Shown in pieces: positions 11,723-23,882 of a stretch of 64,000 bases of DNA. Made by a program: the position numbers and the translations under genes. The stretch comes from Cryptomeria japonica (lineage: Eukaryota > Streptophyta > Pinopsida > Cupressales > Cupressaceae). The notes beneath the pieces are model-generated. The model made no database searches. It had not been told where the DNA came from and worked only from the letters and a program-made list of their open reading frames with translations. Where the stretch lies: positions 501,294,442-501,358,441 of the forward strand of contig NC_081410.1 of assembly GCF_030272615.1 (NCBI RefSeq). The letters are read 5' to 3'. Every line of letters starts with the position of its first letter. Position 1 is the stretch's first letter.

Positions 11723-12444
11723 AGAAAACTTAGAAAACTTTCAGGTAAAATAATAAAATTCAGACTTTACAAAAGGGCTCGAAAAACATATGAAAAGAGA
11801 TGCCCAGAAACAGGGAATACATAGGTATAAACAAAATAAATCAACTCAGACTAAAAAACAAGATTAAATCAAATGTCTTCACAAGAGTTTTCATAGAACC
11901 AAGAATGGCATACACAAGAGATACCAAATACATAATTTCCAACAACTATACAAAACCCAAATAATATAAAGTTTCCTCCCCAAATATTAACCTTCCACAA
12001 TATTAAAAACAATAGAATAGATAATACTTCAACCCGGACCCAAAACATTGCAGACACAATGTATACACAGAGAAGCCGTCGAAAATAAAATGCAAAGTGA
12101 AGAACTCCAACCTGCAACTGTAAGTAATGGATTGAAGCTGAAGAAGAGCTCCCACAAGCCAAACCAAATCCAATCCAAGCTCTAGCCAAATCCAAAAGAG
12201 AAGAAATCCAAAGCCAAGAAGAAGACTTGCTGGAGAAATTTCCAGAGAAGAGCCAACCAACCTGAAAAACCTCACGGGAATGAAAATAAAAAGCAACAAT
12301 AATCCAAAAACCCTAGCCTCAATCTCGCCCAATCAAAATATTACATTTTGGAGTATATTTTTCCAACCCACCATATAATGTAATTTATTCACCCATTTTG
12401 AATTTAACCAATGAGAGTGAAGGGTAGGTAAAGTAAATAAAATA

Positions 12445-13505
12445 TGTTGGTATTTTGGTATAGTTTTGTCATTGATGTCAACACCTATTGAAAACTAGCA
12501 CTTTGGAGATCCAGCAACATTCACCGGCAAGCAAGTAACTATTGCACAGTTACTAGTATATGGTTCATCGATAGGATATAATATTCACTAGTACCTGGAA
12601 TGATATGGAAGACAATTGGTAATGTCGAAGACATCGTGTGGATACTTTGTTTTGAAGAATTAATCATTGGTATATTCATATTTGCATATTTGCTTTTACT
12701 GGCAAATAGGTCCATGGTTATCTAGGGTTACACCGGTAGGTTTATCTTTTCCAGATCAGCATGGCACGCTATGGAGATGATTTATTATTGTTGTAAATGC
12801 ATTAAGCCGACATGTTCAATCAGTTATTGCATCGGATATTATATTGTATGTAAAATGTTTTTATTGTAATATCTTGTAGAGCCAACCTACTAAAATTGGT
12901 CTTAGGGTATGGTATAAATGTAAGATCTTATTTGTAAGATCGAATGTGGAATGCGAAAAAGAATTGTGTGAAGGTATATGCAAGATTAAGTAGAGGTATA
13001 CACAAAGACATCATCTGAAGGTGAAGCTAGGTTTTTGTAGAAGCATATCAGCATTACACCGGTACTGAATCTAGCATATGAAGATGCTATTATGTGCAGT
13101 ACATTCTTATTGGATTTAACCATCCAACTATAGTCAGTGTGACTCCCATTTTGTGTTTCAGTAGTGAGCTCTAGGTTGTTGACCTTTCTGCGTGTGTAGA
13201 CCCCATTTATGTACACTTACTATCTACAGTAGTATCATCTGATTGTGGGTAAGGTTTCCCACCGTGCTTTTTCCCCTTACAGGGTTTCTTTGTACAAATA
13301 TTGGTGTTATGTGTTGTGGATGAAATTATGTTTATGTTTCATGCATTAATCCTTACCGGTATAGAAATTTACTGTTAACACTATCTACGGGCATATTTAA
13401 CTGGTTTACCAGTATTAAGCATTAAGATGGTTAAATGGTTTTTGGTTTAAATTTATTAGACAACTAATTCACCCCCCCCCTCTCAGTTGTCTCTGGGACC
13501 TAACA
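12445..13505 (+). repeat. Copia-1 5' LTR (1,061 bp)
   Basis: Begins 'tgttggtattttgg' and ends 'cctaaca' just before the PBS. It has many CCGGT/CCGGC words, the box 'tttttccccttacagggttt' near 13270, and a C-run followed by 'tctcagttgtct' at the U5 end. It is nearly identical to 18022-19076. Confidence 0.95.
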
Positions 13506-13519
13506 ATTGGTATCAAAGC
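13506..13519 (+). promoter_or_regulatory. Copia-1 primer-binding site
   Basis: 'attggtatcaaagc' directly after the LTR; it matches the initiator-Met tRNA-complementary TGGTATCAGAGC with one change. Confidence 0.85.
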
Positions 13520-13561
13520 TTAGTCCTCTTTTGCATAAGTTTAACAACTCGAGGAGATCAA

Positions 13562-14911
13562 ATGTCTACAAATTATTTCAGGAAGGACAGTCCTAAACTT
13601 GATGGAACCAACTATAGGATATGGAAGATCAGGATGGAGACACATCTGAATTGCATCGGTAAAGACATTTGGAAAGTTACAAAGAATGGTTATACTGCTG
13701 CTATAACTGGTCAGACTGCTCCAACTACCTTAGCTAAAGATGAAGAGAATGATTGCAAAGCAAGAGAAGCACTTTTGAGCGCATTATCAGATCAACAAAT
13801 CATGGGATTATCAAATAGGTCTACTGCTAAAGCTATTTGGGATCATTTGGAAACACTAAATGAAAGAGATTCCACAGTTAAGATTGCAAAACTTGAAAGC
13901 TTCCGAGTCAGGTTTGAACATCTGAAAATGGAAGAAGATGAAAGGATTTCTGCTTTTATGGAAAGAGTAAATGAAATTGTTTTGGGTATTAAATGTTGTG
14001 GAGGAACCCTGAGTGAGGATGAAATTGTTTCAAAAATCTTAAGAGGTTTGCCACCGGCATATAAAATGAAGGTTACTGCTATAAATGAGTTAAGAACAAT
14101 GCCTAATACATCAGTAACTAGGGATACATTGATTGGAAAACTTTCAGCCTTTGAAATTGAGGAATTTGGTCCTATTGCTACTATAAAAACTAATTTGGCC
14201 TTTAAAGCATCAACATCATCTGCTCCATCATTTGACAAATCAGACTGGAGAGCCTTTTATGCAAGAGAACTTGAAGAAACCAAGAAGGAGAATGAAGAAC
14301 TTGAAGAACTTGAAGCAATATTTGCAAGGAAAATGCCAAAAGGTCCAGTTGGAAGTAAGTATGAAGGTAAAGCACCCTTTAAATGTTTTAATTGCAATAA
14401 GATTGGTCATATGGATTTGAGATACCCTGATAGACATGCTAGACTAAGAGAAGAAGCAAGAAAAACATACAAGCCTAATCCTGAATATCAGAGATACAGA
14501 TTTAAGAAGAACAAAGACAAATCTTGTTACATTGTTGATGAAGGTGTGACTGATGATTCTGATGAGGATCCAGCAGACAATGGATGGGTTTTTGTTGCTA
14601 TAATAGAGGATCAACCGGCACCTACTGCTCAACCGGTAGAACAAGCCCTAGTAGCTAAAGTTGAAGCAAAGGATGAATGGATCATTGACTCAGGATGCTC
14701 ATATCATATGACAGGAGACAAAGGCAAATTCTTGAACTTTCAAGAATACAATGGAGGTTTAGTAAGATTTGGAGATGACAAAGCCTGTTCAATCAAAGGT
14801 AAGGGTTCAATATCTCTTGATGGTAAGCATAACACTGACAATGTCTACTATGTTGAAGGATTAAAGCATAATCTTTTAAGTGTTGGTCAATTAGTTGAGA
14901 AGGGATTTTAG
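13562..14911 (+). pseudogene. Copia-1 Gag and protease
   Basis: Open from ATG 13562 (the first Met after the PBS that gives the usual copia start 'MSTNYFRKDSPKLDGTNYR') to a TAG at 14909-14911. Residues ~1-230 form the UBN2/copia Gag region ('NYRIWKIRMETHL', 'MEEDERISAFMERVNEIV'). A zinc knuckle follows, CFNCNKIGHMDLRY, in which the fourth metal ligand Cys is Tyr (copia-2 keeps Cys). The protease has the active-site 'WIIDSGCSYHMTGD'. The TAG replaces a Gln codon present in copia-2 (F-Q-L-Q). Gag would package RNA and protease would cleave the polyprotein; this copy is truncated after protease. Confidence 0.9.
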
Positions 14912-15690
14912 TTACAATTTAAAAATGGAAAATGCAAAATCATGAATAGAACTGGTTTGGAAATTGCAACCAATAATCAGACTAGAGGTAATATCTTTCA
15001 TTTGAATAACAGTGAAAAGGCATGTTTGATTGCACATATAGATGAAAGTTGGTTATGGCATAAGAGACTATGTCATGTAAACTTTGATTGCATGGTAAAA
15101 ATCAGTACTTCTAAGGTAGTAAGAGATCTACCTAAAATTGTGAAACCTCATAATACAATTTGTAAGGAATGTCAATTTGGAAAACAAGTTAGAGCTAGTT
15201 TCAAAATTATTCCAGAAAAATCCAATAATGCTCTTGATTTAATTCACACCGATTTATGTGGTCCAGCTAGAACAAAAAGCTTACAAGGTGATAGATATTT
15301 CATGCTAATTATTGATGATTATTCTAGAATGTGTTGAGTTACTTTTCTCAGAGAAAAATCAGAAGCACTTGGAAAGTTCAAACTATTCAAAGCAATGGTT
15401 GAAAATGAAACCAGTAAGAAAATCAAATGTTTAAGATCAGATCAAGAAGGAGAATTCACATCTAAGGACTTTAATACATATGGTGAAATGAATGGAATCA
15501 TAAGACAGTTATCAGCACCTCGGACACCATAGCAGAATGGAGTTGTTGAAAGGAAAAACAGAACTATCTTGGATGCAGCAAGAAGTATGTTATCAGAAGA
15601 AAATCTACCACATGTGTATTGGAGAGAGGCAGATAGCACTATTATCTATACATTCAACAAAGTTCACATCAACCGGTAAGACCCCTCATG
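14912..15690 (+). pseudogene. Copia-1 integrase
   Basis: Contains the GAG-pre-integrase zinc-binding part ('WLWHKRLCHVNFD', 'CKECQFGK') and the integrase core: 'DLIHTDLCGP' with the first catalytic Asp, 'LRSDQEGEF' with the second, and 'NGVVERKN' with the catalytic Glu. Broken by TGA at the W of 'MCWVTF' (about 15336), TAG at the Q of 'TPQQNG' (about 15532), and a frameshift near 15640-15680. Inactive as read. Confidence 0.88.
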
Positions 15691-17674
15691 AACTATGGTT
15701 TGGTAATACTCTTACTCTTAAGTATTTCAGAATTTTTGGAAGTAAATGTTATATTAGAAGAGATGAGTATATTGGCAAATTTGATCCTAGAAGTGATGAA
15801 GGAATATTTCTTGGTTATTCATCTAAGAGCAAGGCATATAGATGTTTTAACAAGAGATTGCAAAAAATTGTTCAGAGTACAAATGTAAAGATTGATGAAC
15901 AATTCAGAGGAACTTCAAGGTATATAAACTCTGAACCGGCAATAGAAATTGTGACAAATGAACCTACATCAAATCCACTGGTACAGAATGAAGATCCAGT
16001 TACTCCGCTATCATCAGAGGATTCCTCAGTAATTGAAGAACAACAGCAAACTAAGACACCCCGATATGTAAGATTGAATCATTCTAAAGATCAGATAATT
16101 GGAAACAAATTTAAAGGAGTTATGACAAGAGGAAGATTGGCAAATGAAGAGGTATGTCTTATTTCTCAAATTGAACCATCATCTATCAATGAGGCATGTG
16201 AAGATAAATTTTGGATTGAAGCTATGGAAGAAGAATTAGGACAAATTGAGAAAAATAATACTTGGACATTAGTTCCCCGGCCTAAAGATAAAAATGTAAT
16301 TGGAACCAAATGGGTATTTAGAAACAAACTTAATGAAGATGGTAAGGTTGTCAGAAATAAAGAAAGACTAGTGTGTAAGGGATATTCTCAGAAAGAAGGA
16401 CTTGATTACAATGAAACCTTTGCACCGGTGGCTAGAATTAAGGAAGTTAAATTATTCTTGGCTTTTGCAGCTCACAAGGACTACAAAGTTTATCAAATGG
16501 ATATTAAATGTGCATTTTTGAAAGGAGATCTTGAAGAAGAAGTATATATTGAACAACCTGATGGATTTTCTTTAATAGATGACAATGATATGGTTTACAG
16601 GTTAAGAAAAGCTTTGTATGGATTAAAACAAGCCCCAAGAGCTTGGTATGCAAGGTTGGATAAGTATCTTTTAAAGATTGGTTTTACTAAAGGAAATGCA
16701 GATAGCAATTTATATTACAAAATAACTAATGATGACATCTTGATTATTGAAGTATTTGTTGATGATATAATATTTGGAGGAGAAGATGGATTATGTAAAG
16801 AATTTTCTATTAAAATGTAGCAAGAATTTGAAATGTCTATGATTGGAGAAATAAAATTCTTTTTAGGATTGCAGATTTCACAGACTGATAAAGGTATATT
16901 TTTTAGTCAATCCAAGTACTTGAAAAAATTACTAAGGAAATTTGGGATGGAGAACTTTAAACCGGTAAGCACACCTATGACTACAAATGACAAATTATCT
17001 CAAAGGGATGAATCTACACATGTTAATCCAACTAGATACAAATCTATGATAGGAGGTTTATTGTATTTGACACAAACCAGGCCTGATATTATGAATGCAG
17101 TATGTATTGTTTCTAGATTTCAAAGTAATCCTCAGGAAAATCATGAATCAGCTGTAAAAAGGATTTTCGGTACTTACAAGGCACAACAAATCTTGGATTA
17201 TGGTATCCTATAGATGAAAATTTTGACCTATGTGCATACACAGATACAAATTGGGCAGGAGATGTGGATGATAGAAAAAGCACCACTGGAGGAGCATTCT
17301 TTCTTGGAAAAAGATTAGTTTCTTGGTTGAGTAAGAAACAGAGTTATACATCTTTATCAACAGTAGAATTAGAATATGTTGTAGCAGCAACTAACTATAC
17401 ACAGGTACTATGGCTTAAACAAATGTTGAAAGACATAAAGGTAAAATGCAAGGAACCCATTACTATATATTGTGATAACACTGCAACAATTGATATATCT
17501 AAGAATCCGGTACTACATTCTAAAACAAAACATGTTTCTATCAAACTTAATTTTCTAAGGGAAAAAGTTGAAGAAAAGGAGATAAAACTGGTTTATGTGA
17601 ATACTAAAGAACAGCTTGCAGATATTTTCACAAAACCTTTGCCTAAGGAGACTTTTGAATATCTCAGAGATTAG
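15691..17674 (+). pseudogene. Copia-1 reverse transcriptase and RNase H
   Basis: Starts in the integrase C-terminus ('ELWFGNT', '[11 protein letters not shown]'), then a long RT stretch: '[11 protein letters not shown]', '[19 protein letters not shown]' with a catalytic Asp, '[11 protein letters not shown]', and 'FVDDIIFGG', the FVDD form of the YxDD box. TAG at about 16818, then the RT connection ('KFFLGLQI', 'TRPDIMNAV'), a frameshift near 17170, and RNase H ('DDRKSTTGG', 'SWLSKKQ', 'IYCDNTATIDISKNP', 'ADIFTKPLP'). A final TAG (17672-17674) lies just before the normal C-terminus. It would copy element RNA to DNA in the particle. Confidence 0.92.
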
Positions 17675-18008
17675 CTTGGAGTCATACCACCACCGGTAGA
17701 GACTTAGACAGTTGATGATTATCATCAACCGGCAGAATTGAAAGACAAATCTTTTACTCCGGTCTTTTGATGAGGAAGCTACTTCTCACGGGGAGTAGTT
17801 GGTATTTTGTATGAACTTGATTTTTGTAACTTTGGCATTTGATGTCAAAGGGGGAGAGATATCTATGGAAAAACACACTATCTTTTTTAGGAGAGATTGG
17901 TATAAACACATGTTGCTCCCAGAGGGAGAAATTATTGTTTAAAGAAGATTGTTGGTTTTGGGTATTTGGCACTTTGATGGTTTTTCCATCTTGTGTTGCC
18001 ATCAATGC
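17675..18008 (+). other. Copia-1 3' leader with a second purine tract
   Basis: Non-coding between RNase H and the 3' LTR. At 17825-17858 'ctttggcatttgatgtcaaagggggaga' carries a purine run identical to the real PPT and is itself an imperfect inverted repeat. Copia-2 has the same block at 45631-45660. It could be a central or duplicated PPT. Confidence 0.6.
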
Positions 18009-18021
18009 CAAAGGGGGAGAT
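18009..18021 (+). promoter_or_regulatory. Copia-1 polypurine tract
   Basis: 'caaagggggagat' immediately before the 3' LTR. The preceding 'gttgccatcaatgccaaa' pairs imperfectly with 'ttttgtcattgatgtcaac' just inside the LTR, so the junction can fold back. Confidence 0.9.
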
Positions 18022-19076
18022 TGTTGGTATTTTGGTATGGTTTTGTCATTGATGTCAACACCTACTGAAAACTAGCACTTTGGAGATCCAGCAACATTCA
18101 CCAACAAGCAACTATTGCACAGTTACTGGTATATGGTTCACCGGCAGGATATAATGTTCACCGGTACCTAGAATGATATGGAAGACACTTGGTAATGTCG
18201 AAGACATCGTGTGGATACTTTGTTTTGAAGAATTAATCATTGATATATTCATATTTGCATATTTGCTTTTACCGGCAAATAGGTCCAGGGTTATCTAGGG
18301 TTACACCAGCAGGTTTATCTTTTCCAGATCAGCATGGCACACTATGGAGATGATTTATTATTGTTGTAAATGCATTAAGCTGACATTTTCAATTGGTTAT
18401 TGCATCAAGTATTATATTTTATGTAAAATGTTTTTATTGTAATATCTTGTAGAGCCGACCTACTAAAATTGGTCTTAGGGTATGGTATAAATGTAAGATC
18501 TTATTTGTAAGATCGAATGTGGAATGCGAAAAAGAATTGTGTGAAGGTATATGCGAGATTAAGCAGAGGTATACACGAAGACATCATCTGAAGGTGAAGC
18601 TAGGTTTTTGTAGAAGCATATCAGCATTACACTGGTACTGAATCCAACATATGAAGATGCTATTATGTGCAGTACATTCTTATTGGATTTAACCATCCAA
18701 CTGTAGTCAGTGTGACTCCCATTTTGTGTTTGAGCAATGAGCTCTGGGCTGTTGGCCTTTCTGCATGTGCAAACCCCATTTATGTACACTTACTATCTGC
18801 AGCAGTATCATCTAATTGTGGGTAAGGTTTCCCACCGTGGTTTTTCCCCTTACAGGGTTTCCACGTACAAATATTGGCGTTATGTGTTGTGGATGACTTT
18901 ATGTTTATGTTTCATGCATTAATCCTTATCGGTATAGAAATTTACTATTAACACTGTCTACCAGCATATTTAACTGGTTTACCGGTATTAAGCATTAAGC
19001 TGGTTAAATGGTTTTTGGTTTAAATTTATTAGACAACTGATTCACCCCCCCTCTCAGTTGTCTCCGGGATCTAACA
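18022..19076 (+). repeat. Copia-1 3' LTR (1,055 bp)
   Basis: Pair of 12445-13505. Differences are scattered, mostly C/T and G/A, many of them in CCGG words. Ends 'ctaaca' before the TSD aaata. Confidence 0.95.
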
Positions 19077-20254
19077 AAATATACTTATCCAACTAAGTGG
19101 CAATGTTTTATTTCTTTATTTAATTTAATATGTTCATAAACCCCACTTAAAAAATAAAAGTCAAACTATTAAATAAATATAAGTTGTAAATAAGTAATCC
19201 AAATGGGGATTAAAATCAAATAACCTAAAAGCTAATAAAATAAATTAAAGAACCAAATAAATATAAGATATCAAATAAATATCAAACCATAGAAGGTCAA
19301 ATAAATAATTAAATCATCAAATACCATTAAAGATTAAATCACAAATAGTAAATAAATATTAAACAGCAATAAAGCTCATCAATTATTAACTAATCGTAAA
19401 ATCAATAAACGTTAATTATCAAATAAATATAATATCAAATAATTAAATATTCAAAACTTATAAATTAAATACATTAAAATAAACATTACCAAATATAAAA
19501 CTACACATCAAGAGCCACGTAATTACTCTAACATAAACAAGTAAATCAACTGGCATAAACTAGACTCGCAATACCAAAAGACCAAGCTTACTAACTAACA
19601 TGCCGAATTATACCAAGACACTAGCTACTCACTGTGAACAACTTAGACCTAGAGTATGTGAGGGGAACTCATGCCATCTCCGAACCACATAAGCCATTGG
19701 AACTAAAGACACACTCAGACCTGTGAAGCCAGGTGGAGTCAGTGTCTAGTACCTGCAAAATCCTGCAACCACAAAATGACAATACCACATATACACATAC
19801 ACATATAGAACAAGCAAGTGATAGAGAATCATGATGACACATCCCACTCACAACGAGTGATGTGGAATCATCTCTATCACGAAGATAGTCAAACAATAGT
19901 CAAACACATCTCATAAACATCTCATCATATGTAATCATGAAGTAGGGAGTGTAATCATAACCATCATCAAAACCATAATAAATCTAATCTATCAATAATC
20001 CATCACATAGTGAGAATATAAAATCCACCAAGTACATATATCATCAGATCACATGATCAATCATGATAGTACCAACATCCATATAGATAATCAAAATAGC
20101 ATATGTCTAATAGAGTCTAATATCAATCATAAGTCACTAAAGAACATGAGTAATCATCATCCAAATCATCAAAATGTAGTCTAGATAAGTCTATCAAGCA
20201 TAATATAAAAGTCAACTCTAGTCAAAATAAGTCAAATCAAGGGTGGACACTACA

Positions 20255-20276
20255 TCCTCCCCCCCTTTGCCTATTC
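20255..20276 (-). promoter_or_regulatory. Chromovirus polypurine tract
   Basis: Minus strand 'ggcaaagggggggaggat' abuts the 3' LTR end at 20254. Confidence 0.85.
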
Positions 20277-20280
20277 TTAC

Positions 20281-21534
20281 TCCCAGAATCCTGAGAACAA
20301 ATAGGGATACAGCTCTCCCATTTGCATTGCATCCTCCCATGTAGCTGAAGAATCATCGATCGGATCCCACTGGACCCTTACCTGCTCTACACTCCGACCT
20401 CTGAGGGACATCTCTGTGCTAAAGAATGTGCATCGGCTTCATAGAAATTTTCCCGTCCTCAACCGGTAAAGCATTCCAATCCAACACATGCAAAATATCA
20501 GGATGATATAACCTCAAAATGAAAAAACATGAAAGACATCATGGATGCGGGACAAGCTAGGCAGCAAGGCAAGACAATAATCCATAGGACCAATCTGCTC
20601 CAAAATCTTGAAAGGTCCAACAAATCGAGGTGCCAACTTAGAGCCTTTTATGTAATGGATCGGACTCTTTTGCGGGTGAACTCTAAGAAATACCCTGTCA
20701 CCAACAAAAAAATGCTTGTCCACTCGATGAGCATCCGCATATTTCTTTTGTCTATCCTAAGCGGCCAACAAATGCTCTCTAATGCGAGCCACCTGCTCCT
20801 CCATATCCTGCAACATCTCTAATCCAATATGTACTCTATCCTCTAAACGGTCCCACCTCAAGGGCATGCGACATGGTCTACCATATAATGCTTGATAAGG
20901 AGACATACCAATAGAGCTATGGTAACCATTATTGTACGCAAACTCATCCAAATAGAGATAATCCTCCCAATGAGGCTGTTGATCCATCACGTACATCCTC
21001 AACATGTCCTCCAAAACCTTATTCACCCTCTCTGTCTGTCCATCTGTCTCGGGGTGATAAGATGAACTAAAGTTCAACTGTGTACCCAAATCATGTTGAA
21101 GAGTTGTGCAAAATGCTGATGTAAACACTGGATCATAATCTAATATGATCTATCAAGGAATACCATGCAACTTCACAACTCCAAGAAAACCCAAGCTACT
21201 ATCGTTGTTGTATACAAAGACCTGATCAGATAAAAGTGCGCTACTTTGGTCAATCTGTCTATAGTGACCATAATAGCATCATGATGGTGTGAAGACATGG
21301 GCAATCCAACTATAAAATCCATAGATATAATATCCCATTTCCATCCTGGAACCAAATGTGATTGTAATAATCTTGCGGGACCTTCAGTCGCTGACACTCT
21401 AGATAATATGCCACAAAATCTGCAATATCTCTCCTCATACTAGACCAATGATATATCTGTCTCAAATCTGCATGCATCTTCTTGACACTTGGATGTGCTG
21501 AGTAAGGTGCACGATGTGCCTCTGACATGATCAA
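20281..21534 (-). pseudogene. Chromovirus integrase and chromodomain
   Basis: Reading down from 21534: the zinc-binding region ('APYSAHPSVKKMHADL', 'CQRLKVP'), core pieces ('[13 protein letters not shown]' with the first Asp; 'FTSAFCTTLQ' with the second; 'HPETDGQTERVNKVLEDML' with the Glu), a conserved 'YNNGYHSSIGMSPYQALYGR', the GPY/F module (20514-20723, 'LAPRFVGPFKILEQIGPMDY'), then chromodomain residues 'VQWDPIDDSSATWED' and 'YPYLF' at about 20290-20365. Chromodomains direct insertion to heterochromatin. Broken by several stops and shifts near 20510, 20755, 21130-21170 and 21300-21400. Confidence 0.9.
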
Positions 21535-21537
21535 ATC

Positions 21538-23800
21538 TCAAAGACTGTTTGATGGTGGAACATAAATGTGTCCCAAATGCCTAAGAAGTTCATCTGATTC
21601 CACTATGTAACTTGCATATCTACCCTCAAGAGCTCTACCTGCAACAACCTCTACAATAATCTCCTGATACCATATGTTAGAAGGAAGAGCACTAAGAATA
21701 TGGCTCCTCAAATCCACACTAAGAGACATTGTTGAAATCTCATGCCTCATGTGACTCAATGCATCTGCTACCACATTCTCCTTACCCTGAATATATCTCA
21801 CCTCAAAGTCATAGTCACATAAGAACTCCATCCAACACCTCTGCCTAGCATTTAAATTTGGTTGCATGAATATATACTGCAAACTGTGATGATCACTATG
21901 CAACTCGAATCTATGTCCAAGAAGGAAGTGCCTCCATCTAACCAACGCATAAACCACTGCCGCTAACTCAAAATCATGGGTGGGATAATTCTACTCATGA
22001 TTCTTAAGTTTACACGACTCATATGCAATCACACGACCATCTTGCATCAACACTGCTCCTAGACCCTCCAAAGAAGCATTTGTACACACCACAAAATTCC
22101 CCAAAGGATCTGGCACTGCTAAAATAGGTGCACTGGTCAAACGCTCCTTAAGGATCTGAAATGCTATCTCACACTGCTCTGTCCAAACAAACTTCTTTCC
22201 TTTTCTCTAAAGAGAAGTGATAGGATGAGCTATCCTAGAGAAATCTTGAACATATCTATGATAATATCCTACTAAACCCATGAAACTACACACCTCTCCC
22301 ACATTAGTGGGTGTTGACCAATCGACAATCGCTTGAATCTTTGAGGGATCAACTGCGGTACCCTCTCCATAAATCACATGACCAAGATACCTCACCTCTA
22401 TCTGGAAGAACTCACACTTTGCCAGATTGGCGTATAGCTGATTCTCCCTAAGACACTGCAAAACCTGCCTCACATGATCCTCATTCTCTTCAACCGATCT
22501 CGAATAAATCAAAATATCATCCAGAAATACTAATACAAATCTGACCAAATACAACCTAAATACACCATTCATCAAGCTCATGAAAAACCGAAGGTGCACT
22601 CGTGAGACCAAAAGGTACCACTGTGAATTCATAATAACCATATCTAGTGTGAAAAGTTGTGCAATGAATGTCTGCCTCTTGAATCCTCAACTGGTGATAC
22701 CTAGACTTAAGGTCAATCTTAGAGAAGATATTGACATCCTTAATCTAGTCAAATTAATCATCTATCTGAGGCAAGGGATATCGGTTCTTCATCGTCACCT
22801 TATTAAGATGTCTGTAATCAATGCATAGTCTAAGAGATCCATCCTTCTTCTCACAAATAACACAGGTGCACCCCAAGGGGACACACTAGGATGAATAAAC
22901 CCCTTCGCCAACAACTCCTCCAACTAAACCCTCAACTCATTCAACTCTTGTATGGTCATCCGATAGGGAGCCCTAGAAATAGGCTCAGCTCCTGGCACCA
23001 AATCAATCCTGAAATCTATATCTCACCGAGGGGGCATACCTGGAATCTCACTAGGAAAAACATCTACAAACTCCTAAAGAATGGGATGTTGCTGCAATAA
23101 ATCCTTTGAGCTAACTCCCTCATCCACATCCTTCACTCTAACTACAAACAACTGGCAACCCTTATGCGCACACATCTTCATCTGCATAGCAGAAATCATG
23201 CGAAGAGAGATAGGTCTCTGAATACCTACAATCTCCACACTCTTCCCACTATCATCCATCCACTGCACTCTCTTACCTCTACAACCTATCTACGCTTGGT
23301 GAGATCCAAGCCAATCCATACCAAGAACCACATCATAAGATCCCAAAGACAACATGAAGATCCACATAAGTATGGCAATCTCCTAAAACTAAAGGACAAT
23401 TGAGCACAAGGGAATCCACTACCACTTTGGACCCGATAGATAACTCTACCTACCACCTATCTTCTTGCTTTGTCATAGCAAGCCCGTATCGCTCTACTAG
23501 AAAAGGAGAAATAAAAGAGTCTGGCGCTCTAGAATCAAATAACATTGAATAAGAAATACTACCTATCACACCCGATGTCTCTACAATGGTGGCCTAACAG
23601 TTATCAACCACCACAAAAATGCAATGAGACCTACCTGCATATCCAACTGTAGGCTCAGAAGTAGTTGGCTTTTTCTGCCTTGACATTTGAGAAGTATGCT
23701 AAGGACAATGAATGGAAATGTGACCTGGCTTTCCACATGTGAAGCAATCTCTCCTAACAAACACTCTGCTACCTGGTGTTGTACTTGATTGCTAAACACT
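21538..23800 (-). pseudogene. Chromovirus protease, reverse transcriptase, RNase H
   Basis: Protease region around 23250-23600 ('LFDSRAPDSFIS', where D-S-R-A replaces the usual D-S-G-A; 'VVLGMDWL'). RT 22207-23000: '[13 protein letters not shown]', '[16 protein letters not shown]', and the catalytic 'LVFLDDILIYS' (FLDD), with 'LRENQLYANLAKCEFF'. RNase H 21538-22150: 'ALVRWRHFLLGHRFELHSDHHSLQYI' and 'VRYIQGKENVVADALS'. At least eight stops lie between these blocks, mostly TAG, and several shifts lie in 22640-22870. Clearly non-functional, but the domain order is certain. Confidence 0.9.
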
Positions 23801-23882
23801 GCCTCTAGTAGAAACTAGCTACAAATTCTGTGTTGGCTGAGAAGGAGTAGGTCTCTTGTTACACTGGCAATTGTGACTTCTA

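Larger units (their letters stand above)
12445..19076 (+). mobile_element. Copia-1 LTR retrotransposon, nested in the chromovirus LTR
   Basis: Full-length Ty1/copia element with perfect TSD aaata (12440-12444, 19077-19081). LTRs are 12445-13505 and 18022-19076. The empty site can be seen in the other chromovirus LTR near 27777-27795. Internal order is Gag, protease, integrase, RT, RNase H, typical of copia. The polyprotein is broken by stops and shifts (see parts). Confidence 0.96.
9649..20254 (-). repeat. Chromovirus 3' LTR (split by copia-1)
   Basis: Matches 24985-28872 throughout at a few percent divergence by eye: 'tgtaatgcccgcc' against 'tgtaaagcccacc' at one end and 'gggtggacactaca' at the other. 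The match stops at 12439 and resumes at 19077, exactly around copia-1. Open frames that appear in both LTRs (10491-10757 and its twin 25813-26079) are conserved only because the LTRs are copies. Confidence 0.93.
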
